Shown here piece after piece: positions 1 through 8,900 of a DNA stretch of 64,000 nucleotides; the first letter of the stretch is position 1, and each line of letters begins with the position of its first letter. The notes under the pieces were generated by a model, which ran no database searches, was not told where the DNA came from, and saw only the letters and a program-made list of their open reading frames with translations. The translations under genes and the position numbers were made by a program. Source of the stretch: Rubrivirga sp046845755 (lineage in GTDB: Bacteria > Bacteroidota > Rhodothermia > Rhodothermales > Rubricoccaceae); the NCBI RefSeq assembly GCF_046845755.1, contig NZ_CP177357.1, positions 248,001 through 312,000 of the forward strand. The letters run 5' to 3'.

Positions 1-239
1 TCGCGAACGGCCTTCCGCAGTTGGTCGAGCGCGTCCTCGCCCGCGCGGCGGGCCTCGGCGGGGTCCGGGAGCCCGTAGTCGGGGAGGTGCGGGACGGAGC
101 CCTGGCGCGTGTTGAGCAGCCGCTGGAGGTAGCCGACCACGCTCTGCACCCGGCGGTCCTCTTCGGAGACCGTCCCGACGGGCACGCGCCCGCCGAACCG
201 GCCCTCCAAGACGTCGAACAGGGCGAGGCGGATGGTCAT
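1..239 (-). CDS. tssE: T6SS baseplate protein TssE (gp25-like), partial
   Basis: The first 79 codons are visible; the gene runs off the left edge of the window. The reading frame opens with MTIRLALFDVLEG and contains the family's characteristic stretch around residues 31-60: a short amphipathic helix (VVGYLQRLLNTRQG) followed by HLPDYGLPD. These match the GPW/gp25 domain of TssE, the T4 gp25 homologue that nucleates sheath assembly in the baseplate. It lies 88 bp downstream of hcp on the same strand, as expected in a T6SS operon. Start ATG is at 239. The C-terminal half, with the conserved gp25 catalytic-looking Glu, is outside the window. Confidence 0.85.
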   Translation of the reverse strand, partial: MTIRLALFDVLEGRFGGRVPVGTVSEEDRRVQSVVGYLQRLLNTRQGSVPHLPDYGLPDPAEARRAGEDALDQLRKAVR

Positions 240-327
240 GGCGGAGGGATGGAGGGAGCCGAGGGATGGAGGGATGCGGAGCGCCCACTGGGCTCGTCCC
301 TCATCCCTCCTCCCGCGTCCCCCGGCG

Positions 328-804
328 TTACCGGGCGGCGACCCAGTCGTCGGTGTGCTCCAGCGTGCCGTCGGTCCAGGTCCACGTGATCTTGCCGTAG
401 ACGAACCCGTACTCGACCATGTGCGGGTAGTGCTCCTTCTCGACGTTCTTGACGTTGGGCACGTCGAGCTTGACCGCGGCCACCTTGACGCGCTCCAGCA
501 GGATCGTGTAGTACTCGACCTCCGTCCCGGTGTCGTCGATCTGGAAAAAGCTGAACTTGACCGTGTCGTAGGTCTCCCCCTCGGTCACCGCCTTGTAGAG
601 GTACGGCGTGGCCTTGTCGATGGCCGCGCGGACCGTGAACCGGCCGTGCTGGCGGACGCCCGACGACCGGCCCGAGTGGATGTCGGTCGGGATGTGCACG
701 TCGTGCTCGACCTCGATGATCTCGATGGTCTCCTCGCGGCCAGCGATCTCGACAGAGCCAGCGACGCCGTTGTCGTTGATGCTCATGTAGATGGGAGTGG
801 GCAT
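328..804 (-). CDS. hcp: Hcp (TssD), T6SS tube protein
   Basis: A 158-residue Hcp1-family protein, the hexamer-forming subunit of the T6SS inner tube and a secreted chaperone for small effectors. The length and the beta-rich pattern (PTPIYMSIND at the start; VKFSFFQID and YYTILLERVKVA in the middle; GKITWTWTDG near the C-terminus) fit the family. The open frame extends to 858, but I choose the ATG at 804 because family members begin right at the first beta strand (M-x-x-x-IYM). It follows tssC by 114 bp, a gap that holds a strong hairpin (851-870), and precedes tssE. Confidence 0.9.
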   Translation of the reverse strand: MPTPIYMSINDNGVAGSVEIAGREETIEIIEVEHDVHIPTDIHSGRSSGVRQHGRFTVRAAIDKATPYLYKAVTEGETYDTVKFSFFQIDDTGTEVEYYTILLERVKVAAVKLDVPNVKNVEKEHYPHMVEYGFVYGKITWTWTDGTLEHTDDWVAAR

Positions 805-850
805 AGCGGTGCTCTCGCGAGCGGTCTGGGAATAGGGTGTACGAGGCCCC

Positions 851-870
851 GGCGCCACGGGCGTGGCGCC
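851..870 (-). promoter_or_regulatory. Perfect inverted repeat between tssC and hcp
   Basis: Nine-base arms (GGCGCCACG at 851-859 and its complement at 862-870) separated by two bases. It sits in the tssC-hcp gap. In an RNA read from the minus strand it forms a GC-only hairpin without a T tract, so it is more likely a processing or attenuation element, or a stabiliser of the hcp 5' end, than a full terminator. Confidence 0.4.
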
Positions 871-918
871 AGCGTGTGGCGGGAGGTCGGCCGGGGCGGG
901 CGGGCGCCCGCGCCCGGG

Positions 919-2445
919 CTACTTCTTGGGCATCTTGCCCACCAGCGACAAGGAGATGTCCATCCCCTCGATCTGGAAGTGCGGCTTGATGGCCGTCTGG
1001 ACCCGGAAAAAGCCCGGGTTGTCGTCGAGCTCGACGACCGTCACCGAGGCCGCCTTCAGCGGGTACTTGGCGACCTGCTCGGCGCTCGGGTTGTCCATCT
1101 CGGTGACGAGCCCCTTGAGCCAGGTGTTGAGCTCGTGCTCGATGGCGCCGGCGTCCTTCGTCGCCCCGATGTTCTCGCGCTGCAAGACCTTGAGGTAGTG
1201 CGCGATGCGGGAGGCCAGGAAGATGTACGGCAGGCGCGCGTTGATTCGGCTGTTGGCCGTCGCCGCGTCGTCGTCGTAGAGCTTGGGACGCTGGGTCGAG
1301 TTGGCCGAGAAGAAGGCGGCGAAGTCGCGGCCCTGGTAATGCGAGAGCGGCATGAACCCGAGGTTGGCCGCCTCGAACTCGAGCGTCTCCGAGATCGGGA
1401 CCTCAGTCGGGATCTTGGCCTGCTTACCTTTGCCGACGTCGTAGAGGTGGACCGGCAGGTCGTCGACCTTGCCGCCCGACTGCGGGCCGCGGATCTGGAC
1501 GGCCCAGCCGTCGCGCTGGAAGGCGCGGACCATGTTGCTGGCGAACGCGAACGACGAGTTGCCCCAGAGGTACCGGTCGTGGTCGGCCCCGCTGACCTCC
1601 TCCTCGTAGTTGAACGACTTCACCGGGACGGTGTCTTGGCCGTACGGCAGGCGGAGCAGGAAGCGCGGGAACGTCAGGCCCAGGTAACGGGCGTCCTCGG
1701 TGTCGCGCAGCGCGTTCCACTTGGTAAAGTCCGTCAACTCCATGTAGGCGGAGAGGTCCGGGATCTTCTTCCACTCCTCCATGGACTCCTTGCCGAAGAA
1801 CTGCGGGCCGACCGCGCCCAGGAACGGCGCGTGCGCCGACGAGGCCACCTTCGACACGTCCTGCAGCAGGGCCATGTCCTGGGGCGAGGCGTCGAACTCG
1901 TAGGCCGAGACGATCGCCGAGTACGGGTCGGCGCCCGGCTGGTCGTAGGCGTTCGTGTAGACGTGCCGGTAGAGCGCGCTCTGGATCAGCTCCGGGGCGT
2001 CCTCGAAGCTCTCCCGCAACGTGTCCTTGGAGACGTTGAGGAGCTCGATCTTGACGTTCTTGCGGAAGTCGGTCCGGTCGACCAGGAACTTCAGGCCGCG
2101 CCAGGCGGACTCCAGCTTCTGGACCGGGTCGGCGTGCAGGATGCGGTCGAGCTGGCGGCTGATCGTCGCGTCGATGTCCGAGACCAGGCTGTCGACCAAG
2201 TGCTTGTCGATCTTGGCGACCGGCTCCCCGCTCTTGGCGACGGCGTCGACGAAGACGCGGAGCGCGGCGGACATCATGGCCCCGCGCTCCTGCCCGCCGA
2301 TCGCGTCGGCGTCGGAGAACGAGTCGATCGTGACGTCGCCCGTGGGCGGCTTGACGTCGACCTTCGCGAGGATGGAGTCGAGGAGGGAGCCCTCGGCTTC
2401 GGCAGCGGGCGCCGCGTCGTCGGTCTGCAGTTGGCTCTCGGCCAT
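919..2445 (-). CDS. tssC: TssC, T6SS contractile sheath large subunit
   Basis: A 508-residue protein of the EvpB/VC_A0108 family, the large sheath subunit that forms the contractile outer tube with TssB. Length is typical (about 490-510). After a roughly 60-residue variable head the conserved core begins (FVDAVAKSG near residues 66-74; LESAWRGLKFLVDRTDF near 111-127), and near the C-terminus there is LNTWLKGLVTEMDNPS, a stretch typical of TssC. The start ATG at 2445 is 55 bp after the tssB stop. Position between tssB and hcp is the standard order. Confidence 0.93.
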   Translation of the reverse strand: MAESQLQTDDAAPAAEAEGSLLDSILAKVDVKPPTGDVTIDSFSDADAIGGQERGAMMSAALRVFVDAVAKSGEPVAKIDKHLVDSLVSDIDATISRQLDRILHADPVQKLESAWRGLKFLVDRTDFRKNVKIELLNVSKDTLRESFEDAPELIQSALYRHVYTNAYDQPGADPYSAIVSAYEFDASPQDMALLQDVSKVASSAHAPFLGAVGPQFFGKESMEEWKKIPDLSAYMELTDFTKWNALRDTEDARYLGLTFPRFLLRLPYGQDTVPVKSFNYEEEVSGADHDRYLWGNSSFAFASNMVRAFQRDGWAVQIRGPQSGGKVDDLPVHLYDVGKGKQAKIPTEVPISETLEFEAANLGFMPLSHYQGRDFAAFFSANSTQRPKLYDDDAATANSRINARLPYIFLASRIAHYLKVLQRENIGATKDAGAIEHELNTWLKGLVTEMDNPSAEQVAKYPLKAASVTVVELDDNPGFFRVQTAIKPHFQIEGMDISLSLVGKMPKK

Positions 2446-2500
2446 TCGTGCGGGGGTCGTCGGTGGAGAAGGGGCGTCGGCGCGAGGCGCCAGCGGTGGG

Positions 2501-3016
2501 TTAGGCGGCGTCGTCGGCCGGCGCGTCGTCCTCGTGGATGATGGCGTCGAGCTCGGACAGGAGCTGCTCGCGGGCGGCCGGGTCGTTGATGACGGCCTCG
2601 ATCTGCTTGCGGAAGTCGGCCGCCGAGATCAGGCGGTTGCGCAGGTCCTGGAGCAGGTTGCGGGTCGCCATCAGGCGCGACAGCTCGGGCACCTGCCGGG
2701 CGATCTGCTCGGGGCTGAACGAGGCCATCGAGTCGAACGTCAGGTTGACCGCGAGGTCGTCCTCGTCGGTCAGCGTGTTCTCGACCGTGGTCTGGACGCT
2801 CAGCTCCTGGGACCGGAGGACGTCTCCGAAGTTGTCCTTGTTGAGGTTGATGACCTCGCGGTCCTCGAGCGGCGTGCCGTCCTCGCGGCCGGTGAAGTCG
2901 CCCATGACGAGCATCCGCATGGGGAGCTCGACGCGCTCCTTGGCGTCGCCCTTGGCGACCTCGAGGAACAGGTTGACGCGGGCGGGCGGCTTCTCGTGCT
3001 GGAAACTCTGGGACAT
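2501..3016 (-). CDS. tssB: TssB, T6SS contractile sheath small subunit
   Basis: A 171-residue protein of the VipA/ImpB family. The sequence RVNLFLEVAKGDAKERVELP followed by LVMGDFTG is the family's N-terminal signature, and the C-terminal helix region (LSRLMATRNLLQDLRNRL) is the segment that contacts TssC. The open frame continues upstream to 3781 through intergenic repeat DNA and part of tssA, so I place the start at the ATG at 3016, which gives the usual length of about 165-175 residues. The 355-bp gap before it, unlike the tight spacing elsewhere in the locus, leaves room for a separate promoter for the tssBC-hcp-tssE part. Confidence 0.93.
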   Translation of the reverse strand: MSQSFQHEKPPARVNLFLEVAKGDAKERVELPMRMLVMGDFTGREDGTPLEDREVINLNKDNFGDVLRSQELSVQTTVENTLTDEDDLAVNLTFDSMASFSPEQIARQVPELSRLMATRNLLQDLRNRLISAADFRKQIEAVINDPAAREQLLSELDAIIHEDDAPADDAA

Positions 3017-3371
3017 CGGCGGGGGAGGGGGCTCTGTGTGTGGATACCGGAAAGGCCGGCGGGTGCCGTCACGCCCGGTGTTTTTCGATGGGCTGAGGTC
3101 GCCGCTTGCTGTCAGTCGTGCGCGGGCCCGGCCTGCTGGCGCGAGCCTCCCCTGCGGCGTCCCCTCTCCCACGGGGAGAGGGACAGGGTGAGGGGGACGG
3201 CCGCGAGCCCACTCGCCGGCGCCAGCCAGGCTGGCATGTGCCCACAGGGAGGTGCGAGCCGGTCGCCCTCCCCCGGCCCCTCCCGGACGGGAGGGGAGGC
3301 TCGGACTCTCCGGGTACGATGGGTCGGTCTCGATCCAGGAGAGGCCAGTTTGGAAAAAACTCGCGCCCACG
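3017..3371. repeat. Intergenic palindrome cluster between tssA and tssB
   Basis: A 355-bp gene-free stretch made of GC-rich inverted repeats. Two are perfect: CCCTCTCCC / GGGAGAGGG at 3162-3170 and 3174-3182 (3-base loop), and CCCCTCCC / GGGAGGGG at 3277-3284 and 3289-3296. A shorter GCCAGCC/GGCTGGC palindrome lies between. The layout resembles mobile intergenic palindromic units (REP-like) found in many GC-rich genomes. No coding frame here shows the third-position bias of the neighbours. Confidence 0.55.
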
Positions 3372-4979
3372 TCATCCGCCCGGCGCGGCGGTGCGCAAGG
3401 CGTGGGCCGGGTCGATGCGCGCAAGCCGGGCAAAGGCGTCGTCGGCGCGGTCGGACAGGGCGGCCTTTCTCGCGGGCGAGCCGGGCGCGGCCCGGAGCGC
3501 CGCGCAGGCGGCGTGGAGCAGGCGGAGCGCGGGCGCCGCGGCGGCGGGGTCCCACTCGTCGAGCCGGTGCGCCCGGACCGCGTCGTCGACACCGTCGAGC
3601 AGGGCCAGGGCCACGTCCGGCCGGCCGGCGCCGAGCGCGAGTTCGGCGGCGGCGATGGCCCGTCCGAAGCGGTCGCGCGGGCCGCCGGCCCCGGCCACGA
3701 GCGCGGCGACGGCCCCGGGCACGTCGCCCCCGGCGGCCTGCTGGTGCGCCGCGTCGAGCGCCTCCGCCAGCGCCTCGTCACCGCCTCCGCCGCCGCTTGC
3801 GCCCGGCGACGCAGAGATCTCGTCCAGCCACGACACGGTGAGTGGGTCGGCGAAGGGCGTGCCGTCCTGGAACGTCGTCGACGCCAGCCCGGGCAGGCGC
3901 CGCACGAGCGAGGCGGTCCCGTCGACGACCGTGGCGTGCGCGGCGGCGGCCGACGGCCCGAGCGCCGCCAGGCCGGTCGCGACGAGCCGCTGGAGGTCGA
4001 GCCAGAAGTGGAACGGCGACTGCTGAAAGGCGGCCTCGCCCTGGGCCACGAGCGCGGCGGGCGGCCCGCCCACGAGCGCCGCGAGCGCGTCGCGGCGGGG
4101 CTTCGGCGGGGCCGGGATCTTGCCCGTCGGCGGCGGCGCGGCGATCGCGCCCCAGCGGACGGCGCGGACCAGCCCGAACGCGACGGCGTCGAGCGCGTCG
4201 GCCTCGCGGTGGAACTGGGCCACCTTCATCACGACGAGCGCGGCCTCCTTGGCCGTCGAGAACGAGGCGTCGCCGCCCCCAGCTCCGCTGGCGGGAGCCG
4301 CAGGGCGTGGCGCGCTGGGGGTGTCCGACGTGGGCGCATCGCCAGCCCCGTCGCTGGGGGCGGGCTCGGGGGGCGGGTCCGGCGTCTCGGGCTCCGGCGT
4401 GGGCAGCCGTCGCAGCGACTCCCGGACCTCGCGGAGGAGCCCGCTATACGCCGGCGCGTCCTCGCCCATCGCCTCGGTGACGAACGCCTGGAGCGCGACG
4501 GTGTCGGCCTCCAGCCGCTCCAGCACCTCGCGGTCGTCGGGCGTGGCCTTGGTGTCCTTCACGAACGCCATCGCCCGCTCGGCGACGAACTGCAGCGCCG
4601 CCTGCCGCCCCCGCATCCGGCGCAGCGGCGGGAAGGCGCCCTCCCAAAACCCCTCGGCGACGGCGCGGACCGCGGCGACCCCCTCGCCGAGGCCGGCCAG
4701 CCCCTCCGTCCTCGAGAGCCCCAGCATGAGGTAGCCGACGACGGCGAGGTCTTTCGACTTGGCGCTCAGGATCGCCGTCCCCAGGTCGACGATGGCGTCG
4801 AAGTCCACGTCGCCGGTCGCCGCGCCGAGGTCGTCGACGTGTGTTTTGAGGGCCTGGAAGTCGTCGTCGTACTTGACGTCGATGCCGGCGGGGGCGTCGC
4901 CGGAGATCGGGGCGCGGATCGCGTCCAAGCGGGGCGTCGTGAAGGCGTCGCCGTCGGGGGGAGGAGACTCGTCGGCCAT
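3372..4979 (-). CDS. tssA: TssA, T6SS cap/baseplate-associated protein
   Basis: A 535-residue protein with the ImpA N-terminal domain of TssA (roughly residues 15-190): PISGDAPAGIDVKYDDDFQAL, then SKDLAVVGYLMLGLSRTEG and the EGFWEGAFPPL motif that is diagnostic of this domain. A Pro/Asp/Ala-rich linker (about 196-240) leads to an alpha-helical C-terminal half, as in long TssA types. TssA guides sheath polymerisation from baseplate to distal end. The start ATG at 4979 is 3 bp downstream of the tagF stop, so the two are translationally close. Confidence 0.88.
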   Translation of the reverse strand: MADESPPPDGDAFTTPRLDAIRAPISGDAPAGIDVKYDDDFQALKTHVDDLGAATGDVDFDAIVDLGTAILSAKSKDLAVVGYLMLGLSRTEGLAGLGEGVAAVRAVAEGFWEGAFPPLRRMRGRQAALQFVAERAMAFVKDTKATPDDREVLERLEADTVALQAFVTEAMGEDAPAYSGLLREVRESLRRLPTPEPETPDPPPEPAPSDGAGDAPTSDTPSAPRPAAPASGAGGGDASFSTAKEAALVVMKVAQFHREADALDAVAFGLVRAVRWGAIAAPPPTGKIPAPPKPRRDALAALVGGPPAALVAQGEAAFQQSPFHFWLDLQRLVATGLAALGPSAAAAHATVVDGTASLVRRLPGLASTTFQDGTPFADPLTVSWLDEISASPGASGGGGGDEALAEALDAAHQQAAGGDVPGAVAALVAGAGGPRDRFGRAIAAAELALGAGRPDVALALLDGVDDAVRAHRLDEWDPAAAAPALRLLHAACAALRAAPGSPARKAALSDRADDAFARLARIDPAHALRTAAPGG

Positions 4980-4982
4980 GGG

Positions 4983-5903
4983 TCAGCGGAGGGAATGGAG
5001 CGAGGCGAGGACGTCGGCGAGGGAGGCGCGGTCGGCGCCGAGCGCGCGCCGTGCGGCGGCGGGGAGCGCGGCGAGCGCCCGGGCCTCGTCGGTCTCGGGC
5101 CCGGCGTCGACGTGGGCGATCCGGTCGGTCGTCCGGCCCGCCAGCAGCGCACGGAGGGCGCCGGGCGCGATCCCACTGAAAAAGACCACGAGCGCGCCGG
5201 GCGGGCCGTCCGTCCAGAAGAGGGTCGGCGGGGCGGCCGGTCGAGGCAGGAGGTGGGCACAGACCGCCAGCCACACGGCGACGGCGTCGCTACGGCGGAA
5301 GTCGGGCGCGGGCGGCGGCAAGGGGAAGCGTAAGCCGTAGGCGATGGGCCCGCGGGGCGACTGCGCCAGCTTGCGCATCAGGCACGCCGCGCGGCCGGCG
5401 TCGGCCGAGCCCCACAGCCGCTGCCACAGCGCGCGCGCCGGCATCGCGGCGAGCGCGCGGACGTGGGTGTCGACGTGCGCGCTCCGCCCGGTCGGCGGCG
5501 CGAGGTCGGGGAGGTCGCCAAGGCGGTGGGCGACATCCGCGAGCGGGAGCCCGCGCCGGGCGCCGTCGACCAGCCCGGCGGCGGCGCCGACGAGTCCGGC
5601 CCAGCGGAGCGGCCACGCAGCGGCCGAGTCGGGGTCGAGGGCGCCGCGCAGGACGGGCCGGCCGGCGACGAGCGGGTAGGCGCGGCCGACGGCGTCGAGG
5701 CTCATCGCGAGCGCGCCCACGACGGCGTCGGCGGCCTGGGGCGGCGCCAGCACCATCCGGTAGAGCGGGCCCTGCGGTCGCTCGCGGTCGCGCAGGGCCC
5801 GCTGGACGAGCGCGTCGAAGGCGTCGGCGGCCGGGCTCGGCGGGCCCCGCCGCACGAAGTCGGCGCGGGCGGGGAGCTTGCCGAAGAGGATCGGCGCGCT
5901 CAC
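4983..5903 (-). CDS. tagF: TagF, T6SS-associated post-translational regulator
   Basis: A 306-residue TagF (DUF2094) protein. The N-terminus MSAPILFGKLPARADFVRR is the classic TagF opening (GKLPxxGDFVxR). In Pseudomonas, TagF represses T6SS assembly independently of, or through, Fha and is relieved by signalling; that role is family knowledge, not seen here. Presence of the FHA protein and kinase upstream suggests the same type of threonine-phosphorylation/TagF control. It lies 72 bp after tssM and 3 bp before tssA. Confidence 0.85.
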   Translation of the reverse strand: MSAPILFGKLPARADFVRRGPPSPAADAFDALVQRALRDRERPQGPLYRMVLAPPQAADAVVGALAMSLDAVGRAYPLVAGRPVLRGALDPDSAAAWPLRWAGLVGAAAGLVDGARRGLPLADVAHRLGDLPDLAPPTGRSAHVDTHVRALAAMPARALWQRLWGSADAGRAACLMRKLAQSPRGPIAYGLRFPLPPPAPDFRRSDAVAVWLAVCAHLLPRPAAPPTLFWTDGPPGALVVFFSGIAPGALRALLAGRTTDRIAHVDAGPETDEARALAALPAAARRALGADRASLADVLASLHSLR

Positions 5904-5975
5904 GACCGCTTGGGGCGAGCGGCGGGCCCCGGGGCGTGGCGCGCGGGGCCGGTCATGCCGGGGTGGGGCCGCGCC

Positions 5976-8900
5976 TCACGGGAGCGAGAACTGGAAGAAC
6001 CGGGCCACGTCCGCGAGCGGCGAGTTCTCCGACGAGGTCCGCATCTCGTAGCGCGCCGTGACCGTGTGGGGCCCCTCGCGGAACGACCAGCTCACGTCGT
6101 AGAGCGTCCCGCCCTGGGGCCGGATGGTGGCCTGCTGCAAGAGTCGGAAGAGGGCCCAGTCGCCCTCGGCGTCGAGCGTCAGCGGGCCGCTCGCGCGCTG
6201 GACGGTGACGTACGCGCCGGGCGCGCCGGGCCACCGCATGTCCTCCCAGCGGCGGCTGCCGAGCTGGTAGACCGTGTTGCGCCCGTGCGCGCCGAGGGCG
6301 ATGGCGTCGACGGCCAGCTCGCGCTGGGCGGCGTCGGTGGAGTAGCTGGGGAGGTCGGCCCGCAACCGGAAGGTGAGGTCGCCGGCCAGGACGCGGCCGA
6401 TCCGTTGGCCGCGCTCGATGGCGCGGCGCAGGGCGGGCGAGCCGCCGTCGGGCCCGAGCGCCTGGGCGAGCGCGTCGAGGTCGCCGCCGGGCTCGAAAAA
6501 GCTGCGGGCGTCGTCGAGGGCCGCGTCACGATCGCTGCGGGGCGAGAACGGGTAGCGGCCGGCCACCTTCTCGCGGTACGCGCTGGCGACCTCGGCGACG
6601 GCGGCCTCCTCGGCCTCGCTGGCGGCGGCGGCTTCGGCGGCGGCGGCCTCGCCCGTCACGCGCTCGACGGTCAGCGTGGTCGTGATGTCGAGTGGGCTGA
6701 AAAACAAGTTCTGGCGCGTCTGGCGGTCCATCCCGCGCGTGCCCTGTTCGATCTCGTCCTTGGTCGTCGCGAGGAGGTCGTTGGCGAGGCCCGGGTTGCC
6801 GGCGGCCCCGCCGATGCGGCGGCCGAACTGGGCGAGCGCCTCGAGCGCCTGGTAGAGCCCCTCGTCGGCCTCGCCGGCCTGGAGCCCGGCCGCGCCCAGG
6901 CGGTGGATCCCGGCGAACGCCGCGCCGATCACGTCGACGGTGTCGGCCGGGGCCTTGTCGTCGTCGCCCATGCCCACGGCGCTGGCGGCCCGGTCGAGGA
7001 GGCCGCGCGAACGGGGCGCGGTGTCCTCAGCCGGGAGCGTCGTTTGCTCGGCGACGACGGCCAGGAGCCAGCCGATCGGGGAGTCGGTCGGGGAGCCCAG
7101 GATCGCGAGCCGCGCCTCGGCCGCGGCGCCGTCGGCGGGCTTGTAGCGGACCGAGTGCAAAAAACGGGTCCACGAGGCGACGTACTCGCGCTGGTAGCGC
7201 GCCATGAGGGCGTCGTAGACGACGTCGGGGTCGCGGAGCTCGGGCGGGAGGTCGTCGGCGGTGCGCCCGAGCGCCCAGTACTCGTCGGCGGGGTCGGCGG
7301 CGGCCTCGCGAAAGCGGCTCCGGACGACGCGGTCCCAGCCATCGCGCGTGAAGAAGCCCGGGACGGTGCCGGCCGGGGCGAACAGGCCGAGGTGCTCGGG
7401 GAGCACGGCGTCGCGCAAGCCGAGCGGGGCCAGCCGGGCGAGCGCCTCGCGCCGGATCCGCTCGTAGAGCCCGTCGAGCGTCGGCGGCACGTCGACGACG
7501 GCGATGGCGGCGGTGACGAGCGAGGGGTCGGCTTGGAAGGGCTCCGCGAGCCCGGCCGCGAGCCCGTCGACGAACGCGTCGGTCTGGCGGACGACCAACT
7601 CGGTCATGGCCTCGCGGTCGGCCGGCTGCTCGCCGAGCGCGCCGCGCGGGGCGAGCTCCGCCAGCCGCGTCTTGAGCGCGTCGCGGAGGTGGACGCTCGT
7701 GCGCAGCGAGTCGGCGTGCGTCGTCAGCAGGAGGTACGCCTCGAGGTCGTTCTCGATGTCGACGCGCTGGGCGGCGCGGCGCGAGGCCGTCCGCTCGCCG
7801 GGCGCCAGCGTCGTGTCGGGCTGGTCGAAGCGGCGCGCGCGGTCGAGCGACGCGCGGAGCTGGCGGACGGCGTAGACATCCACCAGGTCGCGCGCGAGCT
7901 CGTAGTACAGCCGCGCGGCGGGTTCGTAGACGGTGTCGCCGCGGTCGAGCCCCAACCGCAGCGCGCGCGACACCGGGCGCGGCGCGCCCAGGCGCTCGAC
8001 CTTCTCGCGCAGCCCCTCCAGCCGGTTGACCTCGGAGTACCGCGCGCCGTCGGCGCCGAACGTGGCGCCCGAGGCGTCCTCGGCGCTGGCGACCACGTTG
8101 CGCAGGTCGAGCCCGCTCCGGGCGCCCGCGAACCCGAGCGCGGTCGCGGCGACGGCGGCGACGCCGAGGGCGGCGAGCCCGGTCCGCGTCATCGCCCGCC
8201 AGGTGGCCCCGGCGGCCCGCTTGGTGCGGCGCGCGAGGTAGCGGTCGCGGAAGACGACGTCGGTGAAGACGCCCTTGAGGAAGTAGCTCTTGGGCTCGGC
8301 CGGCGGGCGCGGCGGTGGCGGCGTCCGGAGCCCGAACTGCTCGGCGAGCGCCCCGATCACGCGGTCGATCGGCGCGCCCTCCTGGGTGCCGGACGTAAAG
8401 TAGAAGCCGCGGAACAGAGGCCCGTCCGCGAGCGGGTCGGGCGCGAAGACGAGCCCGGCGAACGTGGCGAGGCGTTCCTTCAAGGCCCCGAACTCGAGGG
8501 GGAACGAGTACACCCTGCGGCGCTCCTCGCGGCGGAGGTCGCGCGCCAGCCGGGCGTCGCGGTGCGGCCGTAGGGCCTCCAGTAAGGTGTCGAACTCGCG
8601 CTCGACGACGGCGCGCGGGTCGGCCGTGGCGTGGGGCTCGACGGTCGCGCCCCAGACCTGCTCGCGGCCCGCCCGGTCGAGCTCGCCGAACACGTCGACG
8701 AAGCCGGGGACCAAGTCGGTCTTGGTGATGACGAGGTAGACGGGGAGGCCCAGCCCCAAGCGAGCCACCAGCTCGTCGATGCGGCGGCGGATGTGGTCGG
8801 CGTGGTCCTCGAGGTCCCGCTCGTCACCCAGCAGGTCTTGCGCCGCGATGCCGACGACGACGCCGTTGATGGGGCGGTCGGGGCGGCTCTCGCGCAAGGC

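Noticed and set aside
232..2541. Long plus-strand open frame of 769 codons
   Set aside because: It is antisense to hcp and tssC, Arg/Val/Asp-rich with no family resemblance; it exists because GC-rich genes rarely have stops in this opposite frame.
5463..8573. 1,036-codon plus-strand frame
   Set aside because: Antisense shadow of tagF and tssM; composition typical of the complement of biased codons.
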